Positions 40,531 through 49,011 of a stretch of DNA of 49,011 bases are shown one piece after another. The position numbers were made by a program, and so were the translations under genes. Below the pieces are notes generated by a model. It saw only the letters and a list, made by a program, of their open reading frames with translations, was not told the origin of the DNA and did not search any database. The stretch is from Bacilli bacterium (GTDB lineage Bacteria > Bacillota_I > Bacilli_A > RF39 > UBA660). The stretch spans positions 1 to 49,011 of the forward strand of contig CAAGPL010000082.1 of assembly GCA_900771805.1 (NCBI GenBank), in the 5' to 3' direction. Numbering within the stretch: the stretch's first letter is position 1; each line of letters begins with the position of its first letter.

Positions 40531-41554
40531 ATTTTAACACCTTATCTTTCACATCTAAATCGATAACTAAATCCAATGAGCGTATTGGAATTTTCTTCAT
40601 TGTTTCTTCTCTTTTTAACCATATATTATCAAAATATTCTTCAAATGTTTCAAATTCGTAGTATTCCTTACCAATAGTTGGTAATACACCCAAATCAATT
40701 ATAATCCATTGCTGTTTTTCTTCACACCAAATAAAATTACCTGGATGAATATCTAAAATAATTTTATTAAATAATAATGAATATGTGGAATAAAATAGTT
40801 TTAAAGAATATATTTGTTTTTCCGTAAATGGAATATGATTAAAAAGATAGTATTCTCCATTCTCTCCATTTACAAAACTATGCATCAAATATTTATTAAC
40901 AGTATCAAATGTATAATTTTCAGGCAAAAATTTATTTAACTCTGTCTTTGATAAATAGTTGTATGCATCCATTTCCTGTTGCATCAAAAATAATTTAGAT
41001 GCAACAGTTTTTGGATATTTTATAATTATGTTTTTGTTCAAATAAATATTTGATATAGCACCAGTATCATTCAATAGTAATAAATTTTCTAATTTTGAAT
41101 TTTTAAATGTTACTACCCTATATAAACACATAAGTGAAAACTCGATTATTTTCTTTATATCATTTTCAGTTACAGGAACTTTGTAAATGATATTATTAAA
41201 AGCATATAAAACAAGAGGACATAATCCATTATTAGTTAAAATATTATTCAGTTCTAAACTACTTTCAAAAAAATCATTTTTTATTTTCATAATATTATTA
41301 AACAATATAACTATATCATTTATGCTATTAATTTCAATATTTCTTTCCTTATCAAAAGAAGTATTAATATCATATAACATTTTTTCTAAAAAAGTATAAT
41401 AATAATTGTATTTTTCAGTATTATTTTCCTTTAAATACATCAAATGATTTTTATAAACCACAAAATTAATCTTATTTTTTTCTTCAACAGTCATTTTATT
41501 ATAAAATAACATATAATTAAATAAATCACGATTTTCTAGCTCACTTAGTTTCAT
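40523..41554 (-). CDS. Kinase-fold (APH/protein-kinase-like) protein
   Basis: 343 residues with a divergent helical N-terminus (about 1-150) and a kinase-fold C-terminal part: NIIIKYPKTVASKLFLMQQEMDAY with a candidate ATP Lys and Glu, then ILDIHPGNFIW and WIIIDLGVLP. The catalytic-loop pattern D-x-H-P-G-N and the metal-binding D-L-G are intact, unlike the second kinase-fold gene in this operon. Such enzymes phosphorylate small molecules (for example aminoglycosides), proteins or lipopolysaccharide. It follows the carbamoyltransferase by 1 nt. A self-protection or biosynthetic phosphorylation step is possible. Confidence 0.75.
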   Translation of the reverse strand: MKLSELENRDLFNYMLFYNKMTVEEKNKINFVVYKNHLMYLKENNTEKYNYYYTFLEKMLYDINTSFDKERNIEINSINDIVILFNNIMKIKNDFFESSLELNNILTNNGLCPLVLYAFNNIIYKVPVTENDIKKIIEFSLMCLYRVVTFKNSKLENLLLLNDTGAISNIYLNKNIIIKYPKTVASKLFLMQQEMDAYNYLSKTELNKFLPENYTFDTVNKYLMHSFVNGENGEYYLFNHIPFTEKQIYSLKLFYSTYSLLFNKIILDIHPGNFIWCEEKQQWIIIDLGVLPTIGKEYYEFETFEEYFDNIWLKREETMKKIPIRSLDLVIDLDVKDKVLKYE

Positions 41555-41555
41555 A

Positions 41556-43484
41556 TTACCTTTTTAACCCATTTGGATATTTTTTTAAATATTCATTAGT
41601 TTTTTTCTTTATATATTTTGTATCTTCTTCATTTTTTAAAGATTTGTCAAAGAAATAGTTTGGATTATCAAAATAATATGTTACTTCTTCCAATGAAAGT
41701 CCAAAAGGATTTTCGCCTTTTACAAATTGTTCAACATCTAATCCTTTTGGAGGATTATGATATGTTAATTCTCTCATTTTAAATCCAGAATTAATTAATT
41801 TTTCTTCACGACATAATTCAATTTTGTATTTAGCATCTACATAAATGGCATCTATACCTTTTTGTAAAGCAAATTGAATTGCTTCATTAATATTATTAAC
41901 AATCGGTTCACCAGCATCATTTAAAGAAGTATTACATAAAACCGGTATTCCTGTTCTTTTGTAAAAGGATTTTAATAACTCATATAAATTTCTATTGCTC
42001 TCTGAACTAACACTTTGAATTCTCGCTGTTCCGTCATGATGAGCTACTGCAATCAAATCATTTATATATTCAGGTTTAATATTTAAATTCAATAACATAT
42101 ATGGTGAAAATCTATAATCTTCAAATATTTCTGAACCATGTTCATCCATTATTAATGGAGCAACTGGTCTCCACCACTGTCTTTTTTTCACAACATTAAG
42201 CTTATCTTTTATTTCTTGATATCTTGGATCTCCTAAAATTGATCTGTCTCCCAAAGCACGTGGACCAATTTCAGCTCTACCATCAATCCAAATCATAATA
42301 TTATTTTCTAATTCGGCTGCAATTTCATCAATTGTAATTTCTTTAATATTTTTTATATATTTTTTATTTTCAGTATTTATAGCATTAATACCACCATGAT
42401 ATTGTCCATAATATACTGTATTTAAATTTACTGTTGCTTTACCTGATGAAAGTAATGGATAAAATGCTGCTAGTCCTACTCCTAAGGCAATACCAGTATC
42501 ACTTGCACAAGGAGGAATTTGATAATCCTTAAACTTATATTTTTTTAATATTGCACTATTAGTTGGACAATTTAAGGCAAACCCTCCCGCCAAAGCAATT
42601 GTTGTTTCTGTAGGGTCTAATTTAAATGTTGATAATATTTTATCAATATGCTTAAACACCATTCTTTCAGAAAGAACAGAAATTATTTTCATAACCATGC
42701 TAATATAATTTTCTTGTTCTGTAAAATTGGTATTAAATTTTGAACATTTTATACCTATATCCTCTTTTTTTATAGATAAAACTTGTTTACATATATCTTC
42801 TACAACAAATTGTGCATTTCCTCTAGCTTCTTCATTGTAAAAAGTTATATTATCATATTTTGAATAGTCAAAATCATAAAATTCTGTATCCATTGCTGTA
42901 GCTAGTGCCATTAATGATCCTTCTCTTAAACCAAATTTTTTATATGAATAACTCCAGAATCTAGCAGGAGATTCAACCTCCAAAAATTCAATTTTCCCAT
43001 TGTTTATTACAGCTCCTGAATAGTATTGCAAATCATATGCATTATTTTCAAAACAACTATCTGGACCTGCATCTAAAGCCAAAGCAATAATTTTATCAGA
43101 AAAAGGAGAACTATTTGAATAAAATATACTCGTTAATAAATGAGCAATATTATGGAAGCATACCCTTGAATCAATATAATTCATATATTTATTATCTGTT
43201 TCTATACCTTTAGTGCCCCAAATTCCTTTTATGTCTTTTAATGTTAATTGTTCTTCTTTTAATAATTTATTTATCAGTTCTAATAAAGAATCTTTACTAT
43301 ATGCTGCTATTTGATGTTGTTTTATACCTGTTATTCTTTCTAACTCCCAATACTTTACTAACTTAATTTCATCTCCGAAATAACTCCATAGTGCAATAGT
43401 ATGATCGTGTCTAACTTTTATCTTTAAAATATTTTGCAATTCACCAAAAGATAAAAATGTTGATATATAATAACCTTCTTCCAT
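41556..43484 (-). CDS. O-carbamoyltransferase of the NodU/CmcH/TobZ family
   Basis: About 642 residues. It transfers a carbamoyl group from carbamoyl phosphate, via carbamoyl-adenylate, onto a hydroxyl, as in CmcH, NodU and TobZ. Signatures: metal-site HNIAH in CFHNIAHLLTSIFYSN, ALALDAGPDS, ALAGGFALNCPTNS, the diagnostic GRAEIGPRALGDRSILGDPR, and IPVLCNTSLNDAGEPIV. This last part is the C-terminal carbamoyltransferase domain. The ATG at 43484 (MEEGYYISTFLSFGELQNIL) is chosen because AAGGAGGAAAT precedes it; the frame extends to 43544 inside the previous gene. The substrate is unknown but should be a hydroxylated sugar-, cyclitol- or amino-compound. Confidence 0.92.
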   Translation of the reverse strand: MEEGYYISTFLSFGELQNILKIKVRHDHTIALWSYFGDEIKLVKYWELERITGIKQHQIAAYSKDSLLELINKLLKEEQLTLKDIKGIWGTKGIETDNKYMNYIDSRVCFHNIAHLLTSIFYSNSSPFSDKIIALALDAGPDSCFENNAYDLQYYSGAVINNGKIEFLEVESPARFWSYSYKKFGLREGSLMALATAMDTEFYDFDYSKYDNITFYNEEARGNAQFVVEDICKQVLSIKKEDIGIKCSKFNTNFTEQENYISMVMKIISVLSERMVFKHIDKILSTFKLDPTETTIALAGGFALNCPTNSAILKKYKFKDYQIPPCASDTGIALGVGLAAFYPLLSSGKATVNLNTVYYGQYHGGINAINTENKKYIKNIKEITIDEIAAELENNIMIWIDGRAEIGPRALGDRSILGDPRYQEIKDKLNVVKKRQWWRPVAPLIMDEHGSEIFEDYRFSPYMLLNLNIKPEYINDLIAVAHHDGTARIQSVSSESNRNLYELLKSFYKRTGIPVLCNTSLNDAGEPIVNNINEAIQFALQKGIDAIYVDAKYKIELCREEKLINSGFKMRELTYHNPPKGLDVEQFVKGENPFGLSLEEVTYYFDNPNYFFDKSLKNEEDTKYIKKKTNEYLKKYPNGLKR

Positions 43485-43494
43485 ATTTCCTCCT

Positions 43495-45156
43495 TTATCT
43501 AAATACAAATGGTCTAGGCTTATGTGGAACCTCTTTTGCTTCAAATGTATCTTTTATTTTATCAAAATCATTAATGTGTTTCATTAATTCATCAATAAAC
43601 TTATCAACATACTGCCTATTAAAATGTGCAGACATTGGATAAGCCTTTAAAACACCAATCTTTTTTCCATTGGATAAAATATGATATCCAGATGAATAAT
43701 CAATGGTAAACGAACATATACCTTGTTTTTCTTTTTCTAGCAAATATGTATAAAACTTATAATTATATTCTCCAAATTTTTTAGCATATTCTAAATCTCC
43801 CTTACCTAAATCAAAGAAAGATGGAACATTATTGTTTTCTTTTGCTACAAACAATGTTACAAATCCATTACTATCCAAATCATTTATTACTTCAAATTTT
43901 CCAGTTTCCTCAAGTTTTTCTTTTAAATATTGTGATGAATCTAATAAATTTGCCATAATTTTTTGATATCCCTCGATACCTAACATTTTTAAATTAACAT
44001 AAGCAGATATAGGACCCCCTAATGATCTCGATAATTCAAGAGTATATTGGAATGGAGAATAATTTCCAAATTCTAATTCATCATATGGAATATTAGGAGC
44101 ATCTCCCTGTGAATATAATTCAGTTTTATCTTTAGTAATATATAAACTAGATAGATAAGAACAAAATCCAGTTTTATGGAAATCTACTCCAAATGAATCA
44201 GCATATTTTATATCTTTGATTTGTTCAGTTAAAAGTTTAATTTTATTTAATGCTTTTGTATGAATATTCAATGGATTTACAGCAAAATCATAATTTTTGA
44301 AAAATAACCATACCCACCCTATTACTGAATCAACGTGAACTCTTGGAATATAATCAAGCTTATACTTCTTTACCATTTTATCTCTTAAATCAACAATTTT
44401 TTTAATAGGATCAATAGTCATTTGTATAGTAGTACATCCATTTACAATGATTGTAGCTACCTTTTTTCCAGAAGATAAAGCATTATCAAGTTCTTTTTCT
44501 AACTCTTTCAAATCGACAACTCCCATTGGATCTGTCTTTATTCTTTTACAATTGTTTTCTCCAATGCCTAACCAGCCACAAACTTCAACGTGACAAATAT
44601 GTCCTTGAGTGTTTGAAAAGACAATTATATCATCTTTTATTCCTGTTTTTCTAAAATCTTTATTTATTCTTTGAATACCATGCTTAACTGCATGCATATT
44701 TGTTGATTTGCCACCAAAAGTAAATATACCGCCAGATTTTTTATAATCAATATCGGCCAATTCACTTATCATTTTTATAGTTGCAAGTTCAGTTGTCATC
44801 AATAATCCACATGATAAATCTTGTGCGGCATTTGGATTATATAATGAGAAATAACTACTTGCAGCTAAAGATTCTATTGTTGGAACAGGATTAACATTTG
44901 TTAAAGTACCCGGATTGTTCCATAAAACCATACCTTCAGTATATTTAGCCAATTGCTCATATACTTCATCAACGCTTTGTGATTCAAATTTCAAGTTTTC
45001 ATCTTCTAATAATTCTGCATACTTTTTATTTGTGTTTTTAGGAATTCTCGAATAAGAATGAATTATATTTTTATCAACTTTCTTATGTAATAACTCAATA
45101 TCATTCAAAAATTCAGTTATATCCATTGTTTCTGGATTTAAAAAATGTTTGTTCAT
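43495..45156 (-). CDS. PLP-dependent decarboxylase-like enzyme (fold type I, group II)
   Basis: About 553 residues starting MNKHFLNPETMDITEFLNDI. Visible group II decarboxylase elements: IFTFGGKSTNMHAVKHGIQR (cofactor-phosphate region), the Asp of VHVDSVIGWVW contacting the pyridine nitrogen, and VDFHKTGFCSY with the PLP-binding Lys (about residue 328) after His. Substrates in the family are amino acids such as Glu, Asp, Tyr, DOPA or diaminobutyrate; some members catalyse other reactions. The start at 45156 uses SD AAGGAG. It overlaps the HAD stop region and lies 10 nt before the carbamoyltransferase. It could supply an amine moiety to the product. Confidence 0.85.
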   Translation of the reverse strand: MNKHFLNPETMDITEFLNDIELLHKKVDKNIIHSYSRIPKNTNKKYAELLEDENLKFESQSVDEVYEQLAKYTEGMVLWNNPGTLTNVNPVPTIESLAASSYFSLYNPNAAQDLSCGLLMTTELATIKMISELADIDYKKSGGIFTFGGKSTNMHAVKHGIQRINKDFRKTGIKDDIIVFSNTQGHICHVEVCGWLGIGENNCKRIKTDPMGVVDLKELEKELDNALSSGKKVATIIVNGCTTIQMTIDPIKKIVDLRDKMVKKYKLDYIPRVHVDSVIGWVWLFFKNYDFAVNPLNIHTKALNKIKLLTEQIKDIKYADSFGVDFHKTGFCSYLSSLYITKDKTELYSQGDAPNIPYDELEFGNYSPFQYTLELSRSLGGPISAYVNLKMLGIEGYQKIMANLLDSSQYLKEKLEETGKFEVINDLDSNGFVTLFVAKENNNVPSFFDLGKGDLEYAKKFGEYNYKFYTYLLEKEKQGICSFTIDYSSGYHILSNGKKIGVLKAYPMSAHFNRQYVDKFIDELMKHINDFDKIKDTFEAKEVPHKPRPFVFR

Positions 45157-45157
45157 A

Positions 45158-45757
45158 TTAATTTTTCTCCTTTTCATAATTAATTTTTTTTAAAGCATCC
45201 TCAATATTGCTTATTTCACTTCCATTTTTTATATATAATGTTTTAAAGCCTAAAGAATAAGCTGGTTCTATATCAACCATATAATTATCCCCTATTACAT
45301 AAATTTGTTCTGGTGATAATTTATATTTTTCTACAATTTTTTTGTATATTTCAAGTTTATTTTTATGTTTATCAGTACAATAAATATTGTCAAACAATTT
45401 TGCAATACCTAAATTTTTAAGTATTTCATTGACATGATACTCGCACGAATTAGAGCAAATAATTTTTTTGCCATTTAATTTGCTTAATTCATTTTTTAAT
45501 TTCTCATTTTTATCAAAATATTCATTGTAATTTATATTTTTATATACTTCTTCATAGAATTTATTTTTATCAATTTTTAATTTTGACAATGCAGTTAACA
45601 AATCAGGAATATTTTTTTCTAAATTTTTATATTCATTCTCTGTTAGATTTCTTTCTTGTTTTATATAGTTTTTTATTCTTTCATCAATGATTTTTGAAAT
45701 AGGATTACTTTCATCATATAATGTTCCGTCTAAATCAAAAATAAATAATTGTTTCAT
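45158..45757 (-). CDS. HAD-superfamily phosphatase
   Basis: 199 residues with all HAD motifs: FDLDGTLYDE (nucleophile Asp and acid/base Asp), ICSNSC (motif II), a Lys at the motif III position (TDKHKNKLEIYKKI), and GDNYMVDIEPAYSLGFKTLY (motif IV). The DGTLY form is shared with pyrimidine-nucleotidase-like HADs. Probably removes phosphate from a sugar phosphate or nucleotide intermediate. Its start overlaps the transketolase stop by 4 nt and its stop meets the PLP enzyme start, indicating tight co-expression. Confidence 0.9.
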   Translation of the reverse strand: MKQLFIFDLDGTLYDESNPISKIIDERIKNYIKQERNLTENEYKNLEKNIPDLLTALSKLKIDKNKFYEEVYKNINYNEYFDKNEKLKNELSKLNGKKIICSNSCEYHVNEILKNLGIAKLFDNIYCTDKHKNKLEIYKKIVEKYKLSPEQIYVIGDNYMVDIEPAYSLGFKTLYIKNGSEISNIEDALKKINYEKEKN

Positions 45758-47691
45758 CTATTTTTATTCATCCTTTTCAAAACCATTGTTTTTATACCAG
45801 TCTCATCAAATTGATAGTGTTTAATTAAATCATCAACTCTACCAGATGTTCCTTCATAATATCCATGTCCATATATAAATTTAGGTCTTGGTAATGTTTC
45901 ACTACTTAGTATAGTGCTTGATACATGCTGTGGAAGTATTTCTGGACTACCATTATATAATGTAATAATAGGTGCGTCGTTAACTAATAATTCATTAGCT
46001 TTTTGTCCAAATTTATTTGGACATACCATATTTATTACATTTGTTGGAATTCCATAATTAATTTCCAAATCTTTTGCAACTTTCACAGCACTTTCTCCCA
46101 TAAAACCAGTAGAAATTAATACAAGTTTAGGTTCTTTGTCAGTTTGATGAATATAATAAGCAATTATATTATCTTTATCACTATCGTTTCGTTCAATGTT
46201 TAAAGTGCCATGATGTATTCTAACATAATTTAAACCATTGTTTTTCTTCAAGACTGATGAATATATATTATATAAATCTACATTGTCAGCTGGTTCATAA
46301 AAATCTACATCTGGTATAGTCATTAAAGCTCCAGGTTGTGATACAGTTTGATGTGTTTTCCCATTATGTCCTTGAAATATTCCAGAATTTTCTCCAACAA
46401 CTAAAATATTACTTTTACCTGTTGCTGCTGCGTTAAGTTGATCCATAAACCTATATGAAAATGCATCACCACTACATAATATAATTCTTGCATCACGATT
46501 TTCTACCGAAATTCCATGAGCCATTGCTATAGCATGTTGTTCTCTAATTCCTGTATTAATAAAATGAGTAAAGTTTTTAAAATCTGCTAATGCCTCAGTG
46601 TCTTTTCTTATCAAATCAGGTGTAATAAAATATATGTTTGATTTATTGTGACTCTGTATTACATTTTTTCTTAATTCTTCAAAAAATTGATCTTGAGCAT
46701 CCTCCACATTTATACCAGTTTGATTTGTATGTATATCATAAACATCAGAATCAATGTAGTTATTCTTGACAATTATATTAGATGGAGTAGAAACCAATTT
46801 TTTTGCAAGTGAAGAAACACTTTCATAGCTTAATCCTTGCTGCTCTAAAGCATTTTTCATTTCTTTATAAGTTTCTATTATAAGCTCTTTTTCTTTTTTA
46901 CTAGCACCAGATAATGTATGATATCCATTGAAATGTTCAATAGCATTTTTAATTCCATAAGCCTTTGTTGTATTTGCAATAATCATAATTGGTTTAATTT
47001 GATTTTGTGTTTTACTATATGCCTCTAAAACTTCTTGTATATTATTACCATCTTCTATAGTTATAACATCCCAACCATATCCTTTCCAAATTTCTTCAAT
47101 ATTTGCTCCAGAATCATGAAAACTTGTTGCTCCTGATAATTGTTTTCCATTCTTATCCAATATGCATATCAAATTACTTAAATTCAAATTAGCTGCATGA
47201 CGAGCTGCTTCTGAAATATTACCTTCTTGTTCTTCTCCATCACCTAAAAAGACTATAGTTTTTGAATCAATATTTTTGTCTTTATTTGCTATTGCAGAAC
47301 CAACTCCATAAGAAAGAACCATTCCTAGCGATCCACTTGGTGTAATATCTACTCCAGGAACAAAGAACATATCCTCGTGTCCTTGTAATCTAGATCCAAG
47401 TTGTCTATATCCTTTTAACTCATCTGGATTAATATATCCCAATAATGAAAATATTGTATATCTTAGTGGTCCCTCATGTCCTCTTATTAATACTCTATCT
47501 CTATTTTCATTTTTTGAGTTATTTGGATCAAATTTAAATAAACCACCAAAATATAATCCAACCAATAATTCAACAGATGATAAATTACCACCAACATGTC
47601 CATTATTTGCATTTAAGATTGTTCCTAAAGCAGTTGTTCTAACATAATCCGATATTTGTTTTAATTCATTTATTCTTTGATTATTATTCAT
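45754..47691 (-). CDS. Transketolase
   Basis: 645 residues, full length. Thiamine-diphosphate motif: FLGDGEEQEGNISEAARHAA with LNLSNLICILDKN as the GDG...N element. N-terminal NNGHVGGNLSSVELLVGLYF with the active-site His, FVPGVDITPSGSLGMVLSYG, and the second domain GIREQHAIAMAHGIS with the catalytic Glu, ending in a typical C-terminal domain. It transfers a ketol group between sugar phosphates. It differs from central-metabolism transketolases in context: it is in a tight operon with carbamoyltransferase and PLP genes, suggesting that it makes or rearranges a sugar precursor. 9 nt after the RSH gene, SD AAGGAGG. Confidence 0.92.
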   Translation of the reverse strand: MNNNQRINELKQISDYVRTTALGTILNANNGHVGGNLSSVELLVGLYFGGLFKFDPNNSKNENRDRVLIRGHEGPLRYTIFSLLGYINPDELKGYRQLGSRLQGHEDMFFVPGVDITPSGSLGMVLSYGVGSAIANKDKNIDSKTIVFLGDGEEQEGNISEAARHAANLNLSNLICILDKNGKQLSGATSFHDSGANIEEIWKGYGWDVITIEDGNNIQEVLEAYSKTQNQIKPIMIIANTTKAYGIKNAIEHFNGYHTLSGASKKEKELIIETYKEMKNALEQQGLSYESVSSLAKKLVSTPSNIIVKNNYIDSDVYDIHTNQTGINVEDAQDQFFEELRKNVIQSHNKSNIYFITPDLIRKDTEALADFKNFTHFINTGIREQHAIAMAHGISVENRDARIILCSGDAFSYRFMDQLNAAATGKSNILVVGENSGIFQGHNGKTHQTVSQPGALMTIPDVDFYEPADNVDLYNIYSSVLKKNNGLNYVRIHHGTLNIERNDSDKDNIIAYYIHQTDKEPKLVLISTGFMGESAVKVAKDLEINYGIPTNVINMVCPNKFGQKANELLVNDAPIITLYNGSPEILPQHVSSTILSSETLPRPKFIYGHGYYEGTSGRVDDLIKHYQFDETGIKTMVLKRMNKNR

Positions 47692-47700
47692 ACTTCCTCC

Positions 47701-49011
47701 TTACTTTTTATTAAAATCCCTTATTTTTCTTTTAGCTAAGCTCGTTTGAGCTTTATCTATCCAATCTTCTCTAGGGCCAAAAGATAAATCATCAGTAACA
47801 ATTCTTACTCTATCCTTATTTTTCAACACATAATCAATTGGCACAAATTCGTCATTTACAAATACTCCAACCATTGTATTTCCTATATCAGTATGTATCT
47901 TATATGCAAAATCTATTGGTGTAGCTCCTTTAGGTAATTCTATTATGTCACCTTTTGTCGTATAAACGTAAACTCTATCAGCAAATAGTTCAGTTTTTAC
48001 TTGGTTAACAAATTGTTGGTTATCACCAAACATAGAATTTATTTCAGTTAGTGATTTAAAGAATTGAAATTTTTGTTTCAAATCCTCTTGCATTACATCC
48101 CTTGCTTTTCCTTTTTGTTCATCCCAATATGCTGTCAATCCAAATGATGCTACTTTATCCATATCAAATGTTCTTATTTGAGTTTGAACTAATCTATCAT
48201 CAGGCCCAAATACAGTTGTATGTAAGCTTTGATACATGTTTGTTTTTGGATTACAGATATAATCTTTGAATTTATCATTTATTGGATGATATTCCTTATG
48301 AATCATCCCTAATGTATAATAGCAATTCGCTACTTCATCAACCATTATTTTAAGTGCTAACAAATCATGAATATCAGATAATTTATGACCTTCATTTAGT
48401 CTTTTGTATATGCCATAAATATTCTTTGTTCTTATCTTTATCTCATTTGGTATATTTTTAGCATTTAGCAATGCTTCAATCTTATACAGCATTTCCTTTA
48501 AACATTCATCACTTGATTCTTCCAATCTCATTTTTCTCTCAGTTATTTTTTTATACATATCTGGCTTAAGATATTGTAATGATAAATCTTCTAACTCTGA
48601 TTTTATTCTATAAGCCCCAATATAATATGCAAGTGGTACAAATATCTCCATAGTTTCAAGTGCATTTTCTTTTTGCTTAAATTCCGATTTAAATTGTAAT
48701 GTTCTCATATTATGAAGTCTATCAGCTAATTTAATTATAATTATTCTTACATCTTCGGTTATTCCCGTTATTATTTTTCTTGTATTTGCATAATTTTGAT
48801 CTTGTTTAGATGAAAAATTCATCTTTGATAATTTTGTTACACCATCTACTAAATTAGCAACATTTTGATTAAAATCATGTGATATATCTTCTTTAGTAAT
48901 GTTTGTATCTTCTAAAGTATCATGAAGTAGTCCAGCACATATTGTATCTCTATCTGCATGCATCTCTGCCAAAATATATGCAACATTTAATGGATGACTA
49001 ATATATGGTTC
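47701..49011 (-). CDS. RelA/SpoT-homologue, C-terminally short, 5' end beyond window
   Basis: 436 residues visible; the frame runs off the window edge with EPYISHPLNVAYI before TTG 48972, so the N-terminus lies outside. HD hydrolase domain: SHP, LLHDTLEDT and IKLADRLHNMRTL are intact. Synthetase domain: RTKNIYGIYKRL, HDLLALKIMV, PKTNMYQSLHT, but the conserved Glu of the E-x-Q-I-R-T motif is Gln (VQTQIRT) and GVAAHW reads GLTAYW. TGS domain (VYVYTTKGDIIELPKGATPI) is followed by WIDKAQTSLAKRKIRDFNKK and stop: helical, zinc-finger and ACT domains are missing. Likely a (p)ppGpp hydrolase or altered enzyme rather than a ribosome-activated synthetase. Confidence 0.9.
   Translation of the reverse strand, partial: EPYISHPLNVAYILAEMHADRDTICAGLLHDTLEDTNITKEDISHDFNQNVANLVDGVTKLSKMNFSSKQDQNYANTRKIITGITEDVRIIIIKLADRLHNMRTLQFKSEFKQKENALETMEIFVPLAYYIGAYRIKSELEDLSLQYLKPDMYKKITERKMRLEESSDECLKEMLYKIEALLNAKNIPNEIKIRTKNIYGIYKRLNEGHKLSDIHDLLALKIMVDEVANCYYTLGMIHKEYHPINDKFKDYICNPKTNMYQSLHTTVFGPDDRLVQTQIRTFDMDKVASFGLTAYWDEQKGKARDVMQEDLKQKFQFFKSLTEINSMFGDNQQFVNQVKTELFADRVYVYTTKGDIIELPKGATPIDFAYKIHTDIGNTMVGVFVNDEFVPIDYVLKNKDRVRIVTDDLSFGPREDWIDKAQTSLAKRKIRDFNKK

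Noticed and set aside
1..49011. CRISPR array, rRNA or tRNA genes
   Set aside because: No regularly spaced 24-40 nt repeats, no cloverleaf-like sequence with a T-loop GTTCRA core, and no rRNA-like GC-rich tract were seen in any part of the window.
1..49011. Insertion sequences
   Set aside because: No DDE transposase, HUH transposase or flanking inverted repeats were recognised. The serine recombinase belongs to the ICE.

Overview
The window is very AT-rich DNA from a low-GC Gram-positive bacterium, probably a gut Bacilli/Clostridia-type Firmicute. The basis is purine-rich Shine-Dalgarno (SD) sites on almost every gene, a T-box leader, a sortase with its wall-anchored substrate, and a Firmicutes-type conjugation system. 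TAA, TAG and TGA all act as stops and Trp is TGG, so the ordinary bacterial code applies. Nearly all genes lie on the minus strand.

Region 1 (about 1 to 32.2 kb) is an integrative conjugative element (ICE). In transcription order from the right it holds: an attenuated control unit (promoter, leader ORF, terminator, small regulator); a wall-anchored thioester adhesin; SSB; a compact type IV secretion system (VirB2-, VirB6-, VirB3-, VirB4-like and an M23 peptidase); an HTH protein and a methylase-like protein without a catalytic motif; a primase; a predicted oriT with a P-type nic site; two ribbon-helix-helix proteins and a MOBP relaxase; a lipoprotein and NUDIX pair; about twelve tightly packed small acidic proteins of unknown function; the VirD4 coupling protein; a sortase; and a large serine recombinase at the left edge. 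Reading the predicted nic on the minus strand, relaxase, NUDIX and the unknown block would enter a recipient first.

Region 2 (about 32.2 to 35.5 kb) holds a nucleotidyltransferase-fold gene, small membrane or coiled-coil proteins, and two adjacent regulators that each carry two HTH domains. I cannot say whether this belongs to the ICE or the host, and I found no att repeats.

Region 3 (35.5 to 49.0 kb) is different. A compact, mostly overlapping minus-strand operon encodes, in order: an RSH-family (p)ppGpp protein without its C-terminal regulatory half, transketolase, HAD phosphatase, PLP decarboxylase, NodU/CmcH-type O-carbamoyltransferase, a kinase-fold protein, a ROK sugar kinase, a second kinase-fold protein lacking the catalytic Asp, and a tyrosyl-tRNA synthetase. 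A second tyrosyl-tRNA synthetase follows, under its own T-box. This looks like a biosynthetic cluster for a small carbamoylated, sugar- or amine-containing molecule with a built-in target or resistance theme around tRNA-Tyr charging. That reading is inference.

Other notable signals are three conjugation genes whose SD points at an ATA start, a predicted ~100-nt RNA made of two hairpins behind a promoter with a helically phased repeat array, and a large insertion in the serine recombinase.
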